Assembly (NCBI GenBank): GCA_044448905.1
Contig: JBIOHJ010000015.1
Coordinates: forward strand, 1 to 35,650
Direction: 5' to 3'
Length of the DNA: 35,650 bases
DNA from: JBIOHJ01 sp044448905
GTDB taxonomy: Bacteria; Bacteroidota; Bacteroidia; AKYH767-A; OLB10
Under the pieces are notes generated by a model. The model was given only the letters and a program-made list of their open reading frames with translations, was not told where the DNA came from and did no database searches. Position 1 is the stretch's first letter; each line of letters starts with the position of its first letter. A program made the translations under genes and the position numbers. Of the stretch, positions 25,425-33,681 are shown piece after piece.

Positions 25425-25988
25425 ATGCTCGAATTAATTAAACAACCCTGGCCCTGGTACATTGCCGGTCCGCTTATCGGGTTAGTCGTTCCCGCATTAT
25501 TAATCATGGGTAACAAATCATTTGGTGTCAGCTCATCATTGCGGCATATATGCGCTGCCTGTTTACCCGCCAACATTCCATTCTTTAAATATGACTGGAA
25601 AAAGGAAGCGTGGAATTTATTTTTTGTGCTGGGGATTTTCCTTGGCGGAATAGCAGCCGTCAGCTTATTGGCAGACCAGCACCCGTTAGTAGTAAGCCCT
25701 AAGCTAAGCGCTGAGCTTGCGCAATATGGCATTACCGATTACACCAATTTAATGCCTTTGCAGGTTTTCAACTGGCAAGCTCTTTTTACTTTCAAAGGAT
25801 TTTTAATGATTATAGCGGGCGGTTTTATGGTCGGCTTCGGTACGCGTTATGCCGGGGGTTGTACCAGCGGGCATGCCATTATGGGCTTATCAACCTTACA
25901 ATTCCCATCGCTCATTGCCACCTGTTGTTTTATGGCAGGAGGTTTTATTATGGCAAACCTTATTTTACCCTTTATCCTTTCACTGTAA
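25425..25988 (+). CDS. YeeE/YedE family sulfur transporter, N-terminal half-type protein
   Basis: This 187-residue inner membrane protein has about four or five TM helices. The family signature is GFGTRYAGGCTSGHAIMGLS (142-161), whose Cys is thought to relay thiosulfate or sulfur in the YeeE/TsuA family. It is half the size of full-length YeeE and is paired with a second half 15 bp downstream, the split arrangement common in Proteobacteria and Bacteroidota. It lies 18 bp after the SoxB-like gene. It probably moves thiosulfate or another reduced sulfur species into the cell; the actual substrate is unproven. Confidence 0.88.
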   Translation: MLELIKQPWPWYIAGPLIGLVVPALLIMGNKSFGVSSSLRHICAACLPANIPFFKYDWKKEAWNLFFVLGIFLGGIAAVSLLADQHPLVVSPKLSAELAQYGITDYTNLMPLQVFNWQALFTFKGFLMIIAGGFMVGFGTRYAGGCTSGHAIMGLSTLQFPSLIATCCFMAGGFIMANLILPFILSL

Positions 25989-26003
25989 AATTTAATTTCT
26001 GAT

Positions 26004-26504
26004 ATGGAAAATCAAATAGAAACAAATACCGATTTTGAAGTCCGTTCGTTGGACACCATTTGCATAAACGAAAGCCAGTTGGAGCATAAATGGTATCACA
26101 ACCTCCAATATCTTGCAATGGGTATTTTCTTCGGTATTTTATTAGTTAAGGCCGAAATCGTAAGTTGGTTTCGCATACAAGAAATGTTTCGTTTGCAATC
26201 GTTCCACATGTATGGCATAATTGGCAGTGCGATAGCTGTAGGAATAATTTCTGTATGGATGATTAAAAAATTCAACATCAAAACTATTTATGGTGAGCAA
26301 ATAGAATTTCATCCCAAAAAAATCAACAAGGGGCAAATTTATGGCGGGCTGCTTTTTGGTTTAGGATGGGCAGTTACCGGTGCATGCCCCGGGCCCTTGT
26401 TTGCGCAAATAGGTACAGGAGCAACTGTTGTAACGGTAACACTTTTAAGCGCTCTTTCGGGCACATGGGTGTATGGCTATTTCAGGGAGAAATTACCGCA
26501 TTAA
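26004..26504 (+). CDS. YeeE/YedE family sulfur transporter, C-terminal half-type protein (DUF6691-like)
   Basis: This 166-residue membrane protein has a cytoplasmic N-terminus (about 30 residues), then TM helices. The second sulfur-relay motif, GLGWAVTGACPGPLFAQIG (118-136), has the conserved Cys. It should form a heterodimer or pseudo-dimer with the preceding gene product. It is the last gene of the cluster; a converging gene ends 80 bp on. Confidence 0.88.
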   Translation: MENQIETNTDFEVRSLDTICINESQLEHKWYHNLQYLAMGIFFGILLVKAEIVSWFRIQEMFRLQSFHMYGIIGSAIAVGIISVWMIKKFNIKTIYGEQIEFHPKKINKGQIYGGLLFGLGWAVTGACPGPLFAQIGTGATVVTVTLLSALSGTWVYGYFREKLPH

Positions 26505-26583
26505 AAATAGTTTATAAAAATCAATATTTGGCAAAAACATATGCGGCTAATCCATATAGCCCTGTTGCCTTTTTTCGAATTAT

Positions 26584-27807
26584 TCACTCAAACTTTATTG
26601 CCTTTACCGGTTGAATTTTAGTAACCAGCATAGATGGGATGATCAGCATAAACGTGCAGATGATAATGGTACCTGCGTTGAGCAATAAATAATTTAGCCC
26701 GTTGAAATCTATGGGAACTACTTTAATGTAATACGATTCCTGTGGTAATGTTATCCACCCGAATTTCCATTGAAGAAAACATAATACCAATGCAAAAATA
26801 TTTCCAAGTAACAACCCGGTTGAAATAATGTAAACCGATACGTAAAGAAAAACCTTTTGTATGCTGATGTTTTCAGCACCCATTGCTTTCATAATTCCGA
26901 TCAATGGAGTATTTTCTAAAATAATAATCAGCAGTGTAGAAATCATGTTAATGCCTGCCACTGCAATAATCAGCACAATAATAATAATGACATTTATGTT
27001 GAGCAGGTTGAGCCAGTTAAAAATCTGAGGGTAGAGTTCAGTAATAGTTTCGGTTTTAAATTTATAACCTGTTTCATGGTAAATTTTTTTTGCAACAACA
27101 TCCGACTTTTTAAAATCTTTTATGGTTACTTCAAAGCCGCCAACCTGGTCATTGCTCCAGTCATTTAATTTTTTTATTTGCGCTATATCACAAAAAGCAT
27201 ACAGGTTGTCAAATTCATCCATACCGGTTTCATAAATACCGGAAATTTTAAATTTACGGATGCGCGCGGGCTGCTGTATAAAATAAACAATCAAATCATT
27301 ATTCAGCTTTAGCTGCAGGAGGCTTGCAATTTTTGATGAGACAAGCACCTTGTCAGATTTTCCGGTATCACTAACAGTAAAAACATTTCCTGCAATTATT
27401 TTTTTCTGCAAAAAATTCTGATCATAATCGCTGCCGATGCCTTTTAGTACAACGCCATGAATTTCATTTTCTGTTTTAATAATTCCTGCCTTGGTTGCAT
27501 ATACCTGTATGTGTTTAATATCAGCATCCGACTTTAACATTTCATAAAATGGTTGATTTTTATTTACCGGCTCTTCTTCAAAAGAATAATTCGAATCGAA
27601 ATTGCTGATGCGGATATGCGCTCCGAAGCCCGTTGTTTTTTCGGTAATTTCATTTTTAAATCCATTCACCACCATTTCCGCAATGATCATTACGGCTATG
27701 CCAAGCGCAATGCTTGCGAGGGCAATCTTAACAATGGGTTTAGAAACCGTACCTGTTCCTTTTGCTCCGAAAACAATACGCTTCGCAATAAATAATTCGT
27801 AATTCAT
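26584..27807 (-). CDS. ABC transporter permease, FtsX/LolC-E-like
   Basis: This 407-residue protein has the layout of lipoprotein-releasing permeases. The N-terminal MNYELFIAKRIVFG precedes TM1 (ALASIALGIAVMIIAEMVV), the next segment is the LolC/E-like phrase NGFKNEITEKTTGFGAHIRI, the periplasmic domain is about 50-265, and three TM helices at the C-terminus include IGIMKAMGAENISIQKVFLY. No partner ATPase is adjacent, as is usual for Bacteroidota LolCE-type genes. Transport of outer membrane lipoproteins is the likely role; a MacB-like role cannot be excluded. Confidence 0.85.
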   Translation of the reverse strand: MNYELFIAKRIVFGAKGTGTVSKPIVKIALASIALGIAVMIIAEMVVNGFKNEITEKTTGFGAHIRISNFDSNYSFEEEPVNKNQPFYEMLKSDADIKHIQVYATKAGIIKTENEIHGVVLKGIGSDYDQNFLQKKIIAGNVFTVSDTGKSDKVLVSSKIASLLQLKLNNDLIVYFIQQPARIRKFKISGIYETGMDEFDNLYAFCDIAQIKKLNDWSNDQVGGFEVTIKDFKKSDVVAKKIYHETGYKFKTETITELYPQIFNWLNLLNINVIIIIVLIIAVAGINMISTLLIIILENTPLIGIMKAMGAENISIQKVFLYVSVYIISTGLLLGNIFALVLCFLQWKFGWITLPQESYYIKVVPIDFNGLNYLLLNAGTIIICTFMLIIPSMLVTKIQPVKAIKFE

Positions 27808-27831
27808 TTTTCACAATTCATAATTACCTCT

Positions 27832-29214
27832 TCACTCAAGACTTATATTTTCATCTCCCGCCTGGTACGGAAGAAATGTAAGAATTAATTGAAACATTTC
27901 ATCGGTAGTTTTCATGCTTCCGCTTTTGCCTGATATTTCCCGCGGAGGAAAAAACGGGTTGTTGGGATTTTTAATTGTATTGTCATAAACTCCAATGGCA
28001 GTTATGGTCGTGCCCTTCGGTATTTTCATCATTTTATGAAACGTGTAAAAATATTGCCAGCGGAAATCCCATTTCTTTATCCGTATCAGGGGAATAGTAT
28101 CGCCATCCGGTTTAACCGCAAATGCCCAAAACGATTTTCCGAGCAGGTGCATATGAGGGTTAATGGTGATGAGAGAAATATCATTTTGAATAACCGCCCT
28201 CGTAGTAAATGTTTTTATCGAATCGGCAGGGATAACCAAAGGAGGAACAATATCCGAAATACCCAATGTGCCCAATTGAGTTTCCATAGTAGGTCTTACG
28301 GGAGGCTTATCCGTGAAAAAGATATTAAAATATGATTGGTCCTGGGCATCAACAGGGCTGGGCCCGTAATGAATGTCGCGCATCAGGAAAGCGCCTTTTC
28401 TTTTTAATCTCCACCCGCCAATTCCGTTTGGATACACCGCTGGCAAGACACCCGGAAGGTGATTGGAAACCGAAGGAGTGAGTAACGGGTAAGAATCATC
28501 GTCATTCAAGAGGTTAATGGCTTTGTAGGATTGCTCAAGCGTGCCTGCCGAATCACGGTTAATTGCAAAAGGGCCGGCAAAATGATTTTTCTTTTTGCTA
28601 TCATCATACTGAATGATATGGCCGTTCATGTGATGCACTAATTTGCGGTTGCCTGGTACATATTCTATGGCCCGTATAAATGTATCATTAGGAATTTCAT
28701 AAGGAATTTTAATAATCATGAAACGGTCTTTGTTATCTCCTTCAATTAAGTAATGCTCTTTCATTTTAACTACCAAATCGGGTTTGCCAAGCATGGAGCC
28801 TTTTGGAAACTGTGGTATTGGAGGAAGTTTGGATGGATCACCGGGCAGACAATCATTTTCAACCCAGCTGCTAATCATTTCTATTTCATCGTCAGTCAGG
28901 ATTCTTTCGCCAATGAAATGCGAGTAGGAGGGATCGGCAGGCCAGGGCGGCATGAAGCGTGATTCGGTTACCAGCTTAATAGTACCTGCTTTTTTGAGTA
29001 CATCCTGGTATGTTAGCAGTGAAAAAGGAGCCGCTTCACCGGGACGGTGGCATGGCGAACAGTTTTTAAATATCAGCGGGGCAATATCTTCGCTGAAGGT
29101 CGCATCTTTTTTGACGCTGCTTCTTTGATTACAACTGCAGCATGCAAGTAACAGCAGGAATATTAATTGCTTTTGCAAAATTTCTTTTGTGAATAATAAC
29201 AATTTAATTATCAC
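27832..29214 (-). CDS. Cytochrome c / copper monooxygenase-like lipoprotein
   Basis: This is a 460-residue exported lipoprotein (lipobox LLAC, Cys25). Residues 38-125 form a cytochrome c-like domain with the heme motif NCSPCH (C52, C55, H56) and a probable axial Met88 in RFMPPWP. Residues 160-455 resemble the two-domain PHM (peptidylglycine/dopamine monooxygenase-like, ascorbate-dependent type II copper) fold. All expected ligand patterns are in order: HH (194-195), His282, HMH (354-356) and Met440 in DEMF. Its start codon overlaps the stop of the redoxin gene by 4 bp (ATGA), showing translational coupling. The substrate is unknown; oxygen-dependent hydroxylation fed by the heme domain is an inference. 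Confidence 0.75.
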   Translation of the reverse strand: MIIKLLLFTKEILQKQLIFLLLLACCSCNQRSSVKKDATFSEDIAPLIFKNCSPCHRPGEAAPFSLLTYQDVLKKAGTIKLVTESRFMPPWPADPSYSHFIGERILTDDEIEMISSWVENDCLPGDPSKLPPIPQFPKGSMLGKPDLVVKMKEHYLIEGDNKDRFMIIKIPYEIPNDTFIRAIEYVPGNRKLVHHMNGHIIQYDDSKKKNHFAGPFAINRDSAGTLEQSYKAINLLNDDDSYPLLTPSVSNHLPGVLPAVYPNGIGGWRLKRKGAFLMRDIHYGPSPVDAQDQSYFNIFFTDKPPVRPTMETQLGTLGISDIVPPLVIPADSIKTFTTRAVIQNDISLITINPHMHLLGKSFWAFAVKPDGDTIPLIRIKKWDFRWQYFYTFHKMMKIPKGTTITAIGVYDNTIKNPNNPFFPPREISGKSGSMKTTDEMFQLILTFLPYQAGDENISLE

Positions 29215-29828
29215 CTGTTTTTTTCAATAACACAACCTACTGCTTTTGTTTCTTTTATCTTAATGGTTGTTCCGTTTACAATACATGTTAGTACATCCGA
29301 TAAATAATGTTCCGAAATGTATTGTCGGTGCTTTCCAATATCAATTGCCCAATTATCAATTGCTCCCTTGTAAACTGTTTCTCCATTTTTATTTACCACA
29401 AACACCTCAGGTGTTTTGGTTGCGTGAAGGTAATGAGTCAAATTTAAATCATCATCACGAAGCATTTCGAAAGTGATTTTGTATTTACTCACAAAATCGT
29501 CAACATCTTTTTTCGTTACAGTATTTCCGGGAATGATGCCATAAAAAACAATTGAGTCATTTTTAAAGTCATGGTAGAGATTGTTGAGTGTTAAAGTATA
29601 ATTCTGCGAAAGCGGGCAATCAACAGCAAGAAAAACAAAAACAGTGGCTTTGTTATTTTTAATTCCGGATAAGCTGAATGCTGAATCATTTACTGTTTGC
29701 AGGGTAATTGAAAATATGGAGCCGGGGTTTTCCGCTTCTTGTCCGCAGCCGGTAAATAATAAAAGTAAAATAGCAAATGCTGTTATGCGTTGCATGTATT
29801 CATGCAAAAATATTCTTTTATACCTCAC
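29211..29828 (-). CDS. Redoxin (AhpC/TSA-like) lipoprotein
   Basis: This 205-residue thioredoxin-fold lipoprotein shows the motif DCPLSQNY (74-81), the Cys-Pro-x-Ser-x-x-Tyr form found in redoxins next to PHM/cytochrome-like proteins. It also has KTPEVFVVNKNGE, the cis-Pro region, and a late Cys (VGCVIE) that could resolve the first. The lipobox is LFTGC. The longest ORF starts at 29828, but TATTTTTG (a -7-like element) overlaps codons 6-8, and a start at 29795 (MQRITAFAILLLL) gives a typical 16-residue lipoprotein signal, so I favour 29795. It probably supplies reducing equivalents to the coupled downstream protein; this is inference. Confidence 0.8.
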   Translation of the reverse strand: MRYKRIFLHEYMQRITAFAILLLLFTGCGQEAENPGSIFSITLQTVNDSAFSLSGIKNNKATVFVFLAVDCPLSQNYTLTLNNLYHDFKNDSIVFYGIIPGNTVTKKDVDDFVSKYKITFEMLRDDDLNLTHYLHATKTPEVFVVNKNGETVYKGAIDNWAIDIGKHRQYISEHYLSDVLTCIVNGTTIKIKETKAVGCVIEKNR

Positions 29829-29859
29829 AGGTGCTTCGCAGGCTCTCAGGAGAGATGTT

Positions 29860-29867
29860 TAACTTTG
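29860..29867 (+). promoter_or_regulatory. -7 element for the Rieske-like lipoprotein gene
   Basis: TAACTTTG matches TAnnTTTG exactly, 16 bp before the ATG at 29884. No good TTG lies 19-21 nt upstream, so only half of the promoter is supported. Confidence 0.4.
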
Positions 29868-29883
29868 CTGTCTATTTAAAATT

Positions 29884-30324
29884 ATGCTGGTAACATTAAG
29901 GGTTGCAGTTTTATTTTTATTCATTGTATTCATAGCTTCCTGCGGAAAAGACAACAATACAGTTACAGGCGGGCATGTGGATGCGTATATTTACCTGAAT
30001 GATCCCTCGTCAATTCAGTTAAATGCTATTGGCGGCTGGATTTATTACAGCAGCAGCGGCAACAGCGGGCTAAAGGGATTGATAATTTTCCGCAGGTCGC
30101 AGGATGAATTCAGCGCTTACGACCGTGCCTGCACGTATCACACTAACGAAAGCTGCGCTTTGGTTGAAGTGGAATCAAACAATACATTTGGTATTGACAG
30201 CTGCTGCGGCTCGCGTTTTAACCTGTATAGTTTGGGTATTGTTGAAAAAGGCCCGGCTACGCAACCGCTCATCCAATACCACACAACTTTTGACGGCAGC
30301 ATTCTGCATGTTTCCTCTTTCTGA
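29884..30324 (+). CDS. Degenerate Rieske-fold lipoprotein
   Basis: This 146-residue lipoprotein (lipobox IASC, Cys20) follows the layout of Rieske 2Fe-2S domains: AYDRACTYH (78-86), then Cys91, and IDSCCGSRF (104-112), followed by a Pro-loop-like KGPATQPL and the final strand LHVSSF. A true cluster needs C-x-H and C-x-x-H. Here the first box is C-x-x-H (C83, H86) and the second is C-C-G-S (C107, C108) with no His, so normal Rieske cluster binding is doubtful. Similar CCGS-type proteins are, as I recall, frequent in Bacteroidota. It is divergent from the redoxin/monooxygenase pair and convergent with a T9SS gene. Confidence 0.65.
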   Translation: MLVTLRVAVLFLFIVFIASCGKDNNTVTGGHVDAYIYLNDPSSIQLNAIGGWIYYSSSGNSGLKGLIIFRRSQDEFSAYDRACTYHTNESCALVEVESNNTFGIDSCCGSRFNLYSLGIVEKGPATQPLIQYHTTFDGSILHVSSF

Positions 30325-30341
30325 AAGAGAGAAGATTTCAT

Positions 30342-32465
30342 TCATTCAACAATAAATTTTCCTTTGGAAAGAATATTATTTTGTTGTTTTAAATAGTAAA
30401 AGTACATCCCGGCAGGAAAATTATTTCCTGAAACATATGTTTTGATTCCTGTTACTTTGATATGTTTTAATTCTACTCCCAGCATATTTACCAGGACAAG
30501 CTCTGCGGGCTTTTCGTTTTCGAATGCAGGGAAAACAAGTTCGAAAAATTCTGAAAAAGGATTCGGAATAATTTGAATCCCGGTTTGTTTAGCCGAATTA
30601 GCTGCAGAAGAAAAATCCTGTACCCTGTAATAAGTCATATTGGTAGGAACGGCTGCATTGAAATCAAAATAAATGTATGCTTTGTTTTTAATCACACTTT
30701 CACTGGCAGGGTTCAATTTTGGTTTAATGCTGTAAGCAATAAATCCCTTGCTTGCCTGTTTATTGTCATTGCTATCGGGAAGCATGATGTTTTCAAACCT
30801 GAATTTTATAACATGGCCATTAAAAATATCGGTTTTTACTTTATGGCTGGCACTGATAATTCTGAATGAATTCACATCAAGTTTTCCATTGAGAGTATCA
30901 AGAATAAAAATATTTCTCGCGTAAGCAGTCCCGGTATTCTGGAAATTGATGGTGTAAATTAATGACGGGTCTTGTACAGTTCCATCCGTGCTTAAATAAG
31001 TTTTAACTTCCTTATCGTTGGGATCAGCAGATGTATTAACCACCTTGCAACTTTCTAAAATATTATTGTTAGGATTAAAATCAGTTGACATGGGTTCAAT
31101 AATCAGCTGCAGGCAAATAGTATCATTAGGTGTCGCTTGCGAATCAGGTTGAACCGTTAAATTGTTTACAAACGGATTAAAAAAGCTTGCGTTATTGTAA
31201 TCCCAGGTTAAAGTATCACCATTAATGCCTGAAGGAGGAATTTGTGATGAAACATATGCAAGCAGCGGATCCTTGACAAGCTTTACCTGCGCGTTTACAG
31301 GATTGCAATTCAGGTTTTCTCCTTTTATAAAAATTGAAGTTAACACACCCGGAGTAAACCGGCTTGTATAGAAATAGCCGGTAAGGTCAAAAGTACTTTG
31401 GCAGTTAACCGCAAAATCATTCTGAAGAGATGGTAAGGATGGAACCGGGTATCCGTTCAGCGGGCAAATGTTCTGCATTCCGAAATTTGCCGCATCAAAA
31501 TATATGTGATAGGTATTTGCTGTATCGGGAAGAATAAAAGAATAATTTCCCGATGAATCGGTGATTGCATAATACTGTGACTGGCCGTTTACGGTAATCC
31601 TTACCGGGTAAGAAATCAAAACAGAATCTCCGGTATCGAAAATACAATTGCTGTTTAAATCCGCGTATAATTTGCCGCCAACATTGCTGCAGCTGTCAGG
31701 ACCTATTTGAACAAAATTGTATTTTGTTTTTTCAGTATAAACTGAATTAAATATGTCGCAGCTTACCCTGTATTTTACTGAATAGATTCCCGGGGAATTA
31801 TAAGTGTGTTGAAGCGTATCGGTAAAATACATTCCTGTAGGAGGCGGGTAATAGGAAAAGGAACCTCCATCACCGTATTGAACAGTAATTAGTAAAGGAC
31901 ATCCGCAACTATTAGAAGTGATTGGAAAATTTACGGTTTGAGGAATATCGCAGGCCGAATTGACAAAATAATTTGAGGGGTCATTTAAAACCGGGGGATG
32001 ATCCAGGTAGTAAGTCATATTGCTGAATGAAACATGCCAGTTGCCCGAACCATTAGCCGAAACATAAACAAACCTGAAATCGGCATGAGCAATGGAACAC
32101 ATGGCGGGCGAAATCCTGGCATAACTGGTAACCGTTCCGTACGAATTTCCATCCCAGTAATAACCGGGAGAATCATTGTTATACCAGTTTTCTGAATAAT
32201 TAGGGCCGCCAAGGACTTTGAACCACCCTGTAGAAGTTCCGGTGCAAAATAAAGTTATGTTTTCTTCAATATAAAACTGGTCGCCCGGGGGCATGTTCCT
32301 GTTGTGAGTGAACGAAATCATATACCCGCATGCGGGGCCGCCCACTTCTTCCCATGTCAAGCCATTTGCATAACTGGTGTCGGGTGTAACGGATGCAGGT
32401 TGCTGCGCAAACAGTAAAGCAGGCGATAAAGAAAACAGGAAACCACAAATAAATTTTCTTTTCAT
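30342..32465 (-). CDS. T9SS type A sorting domain-containing surface protein with SdrD-B-like and DUF11-like domains
   Basis: This 707-residue secreted protein has a signal peptide (1-20, MKRKFICGFLFSLSPALLFA). An N-terminal region rich in Gly, Tyr and Ser follows, with no clear family. A PKD-like stretch comes next (FPITSNSCGCPLLITVQYGD to HTYNSPGIYSVKYRVSC). An SdrD-B-like domain has GGKLYADLNSNCIFDTGDSV and YAITDSSGNYSFILPD. A DUF11-like region has DPNDKEVKTY and YTINFQNTGTAYARNIFI. The final 80 residues are the T9SS tail (IIPNPFSEFFELVF ... NFPAGMYFYYL ... KGKFIVE). It is predicted to be exported and attached or released at the cell surface, with an adhesive or structural role at most. 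Confidence 0.88.
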   Translation of the reverse strand: MKRKFICGFLFSLSPALLFAQQPASVTPDTSYANGLTWEEVGGPACGYMISFTHNRNMPPGDQFYIEENITLFCTGTSTGWFKVLGGPNYSENWYNNDSPGYYWDGNSYGTVTSYARISPAMCSIAHADFRFVYVSANGSGNWHVSFSNMTYYLDHPPVLNDPSNYFVNSACDIPQTVNFPITSNSCGCPLLITVQYGDGGSFSYYPPPTGMYFTDTLQHTYNSPGIYSVKYRVSCDIFNSVYTEKTKYNFVQIGPDSCSNVGGKLYADLNSNCIFDTGDSVLISYPVRITVNGQSQYYAITDSSGNYSFILPDTANTYHIYFDAANFGMQNICPLNGYPVPSLPSLQNDFAVNCQSTFDLTGYFYTSRFTPGVLTSIFIKGENLNCNPVNAQVKLVKDPLLAYVSSQIPPSGINGDTLTWDYNNASFFNPFVNNLTVQPDSQATPNDTICLQLIIEPMSTDFNPNNNILESCKVVNTSADPNDKEVKTYLSTDGTVQDPSLIYTINFQNTGTAYARNIFILDTLNGKLDVNSFRIISASHKVKTDIFNGHVIKFRFENIMLPDSNDNKQASKGFIAYSIKPKLNPASESVIKNKAYIYFDFNAAVPTNMTYYRVQDFSSAANSAKQTGIQIIPNPFSEFFELVFPAFENEKPAELVLVNMLGVELKHIKVTGIKTYVSGNNFPAGMYFYYLKQQNNILSKGKFIVE

Positions 32466-32696
32466 TTTAATCCGAAAAAATCTAAGGCAATAAAATTGTA
32501 ATTATTAATTGAATTGCCCGGAAAATTTTTGTGAAGGTAGAATATTCATAGGTTAAGGATTGGCTGAACATTATTTATTTTCAACTGCTCAATCAACAAA
32601 CCTGAAATTCTAAAATCCCACAGGCTTTTATGCTCCCGATCCTTTTGTTCTATTGAACAATTATTTTTCATTAGACTTTTCTCCGCTCATGGCATT
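32466..32696. other. Intergenic region with a vestige of a T9SS C-terminal domain
   Basis: No gene is seen here. The last part (about 32650-32696) is clearly similar to the 3' end of the T9SS gene at 33682-35313; see the pseudogene entry. The rest (32466-32640) is AT-rich, without a recognised promoter for the T9SS gene that starts at 32465. Confidence 0.5.
32650..32696 (-). pseudogene. Remnant of a T9SS sorting-domain 3' end
   Basis: Plus strand CTATTG, then ACTTTTCTCCGCTCATGGCA, aligns with 33683-33731 (CTATTG, then ACTTTTCTCCACTCACGGAA), about 39 of 49 positions with one gap. In the intact gene this DNA encodes the final SVSGEKFNGKIILQ-stop. The copy has stops and a frame slip. It begins immediately beyond the stop codon of the FkbM methyltransferase gene, which suggests that rearrangement placed that gene here. 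Confidence 0.55.
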
Positions 32697-33629
32697 TTAC
32701 TTCGCTTTAATCTGATGAATCAACTCGGGCATTTTGGAGAAGGAAAGATATTTTTCAGAGCTCTCTTTCTTTGACAGGATAAAGTTTTTGTAATCCGGAA
32801 TTCTTACAAGGGAATCAACTCTCAATATCCCTTCATTAATAATTATATAGCAATAATAGCCCAAAGGTTTTAGGACATTTTCATAAAACAAGACTTTATC
32901 TTTATTTATAAATATTTCAACAAGAATGATGGGGGATTTTTTTTCGATAAGCATTAAAGACCCTTTAAAAACATTTAACTCGTAAGTTTCAACATCAATC
33001 TTTATCAGGTCAACCACATCAATTTTCTGATTGAAAACAAATTCATCTAAAGTGATTTGAGGAACTTCAACATTTTTATACTTTATCCATTTCCTGTAAA
33101 ATTGATTTGTGAATTCAGTATTTGCTGAACAAACATCACATATACGGTCGTCTTCCGGGACAGCAAAAATCAAAGGTGAATTCGAATCCCCGATTGCTTT
33201 TTCGACAATCTCAATGTTGCCGGTAAGACCATTTAAATCAATATTTTTTCGCAGCCTCAAACAGTTGGCATGATAAGGTTCAAATGAAAATACTTTCGAT
33301 TCATTGTTGCTTAATTTTGATATTACTGAATACAAACCTGTATTCGCACCAATGTCAAGTATTACATTGCTTTGTTTTGACAACTCTTTGAATAACCTGA
33401 TATCAAGGGTTTCATTATAATTTCGGTTTTTAAAATATAATGCATCAACCAACCCGTCATCCCCGTGAGCATACATTTTAAAATTTACTTCATCAATTTT
33501 CAAGTCAACTACACCTGAAACTCGAATTTTTTTGAAAAATACTTTTTCGATAGCAACCACTAAAGAATACCAAAGATTATATAAAAGCCGTACAAAACTG
33601 TTGATTGTTTTGTTTTTTAGTGCTTCCAT
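32697..33629 (-). CDS. FkbM family methyltransferase
   Basis: This 310-residue SAM-dependent methyltransferase has motif I ILDIGANTGLYSVIS (about 90-104), the acidic end of strand 2 in VFSFEPYHANCLRLRKNI, and the family core VPQITLDEFV ... VDLIKIDVETYELNVFKGS, followed by PIILVEIF. FkbM-type enzymes O-methylate sugars or secondary metabolites, often in surface polysaccharide loci. No glycosyltransferase or other polysaccharide gene flanks it; the neighbours are T9SS cargo genes. Base composition is more AT-rich than its neighbours, which together with the adjacent T9SS remnant hints at insertion. The exact substrate is unknown. Confidence 0.9.
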   Translation of the reverse strand: MEALKNKTINSFVRLLYNLWYSLVVAIEKVFFKKIRVSGVVDLKIDEVNFKMYAHGDDGLVDALYFKNRNYNETLDIRLFKELSKQSNVILDIGANTGLYSVISKLSNNESKVFSFEPYHANCLRLRKNIDLNGLTGNIEIVEKAIGDSNSPLIFAVPEDDRICDVCSANTEFTNQFYRKWIKYKNVEVPQITLDEFVFNQKIDVVDLIKIDVETYELNVFKGSLMLIEKKSPIILVEIFINKDKVLFYENVLKPLGYYCYIIINEGILRVDSLVRIPDYKNFILSKKESSEKYLSFSKMPELIHQIKAK

Positions 33630-33681
33630 ACATAATCTTTTCAGTAATTACTTTTTCGTCCGCATCTTTTGCATAAAATTT

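Noticed and set aside
26541..26576. Possible terminator between the YeeE-type gene and the LolC/E-like gene
   Set aside because: Only a 5-bp stem (GGCTA/TAGCC), with the T run 9 bases away; too weak to list.
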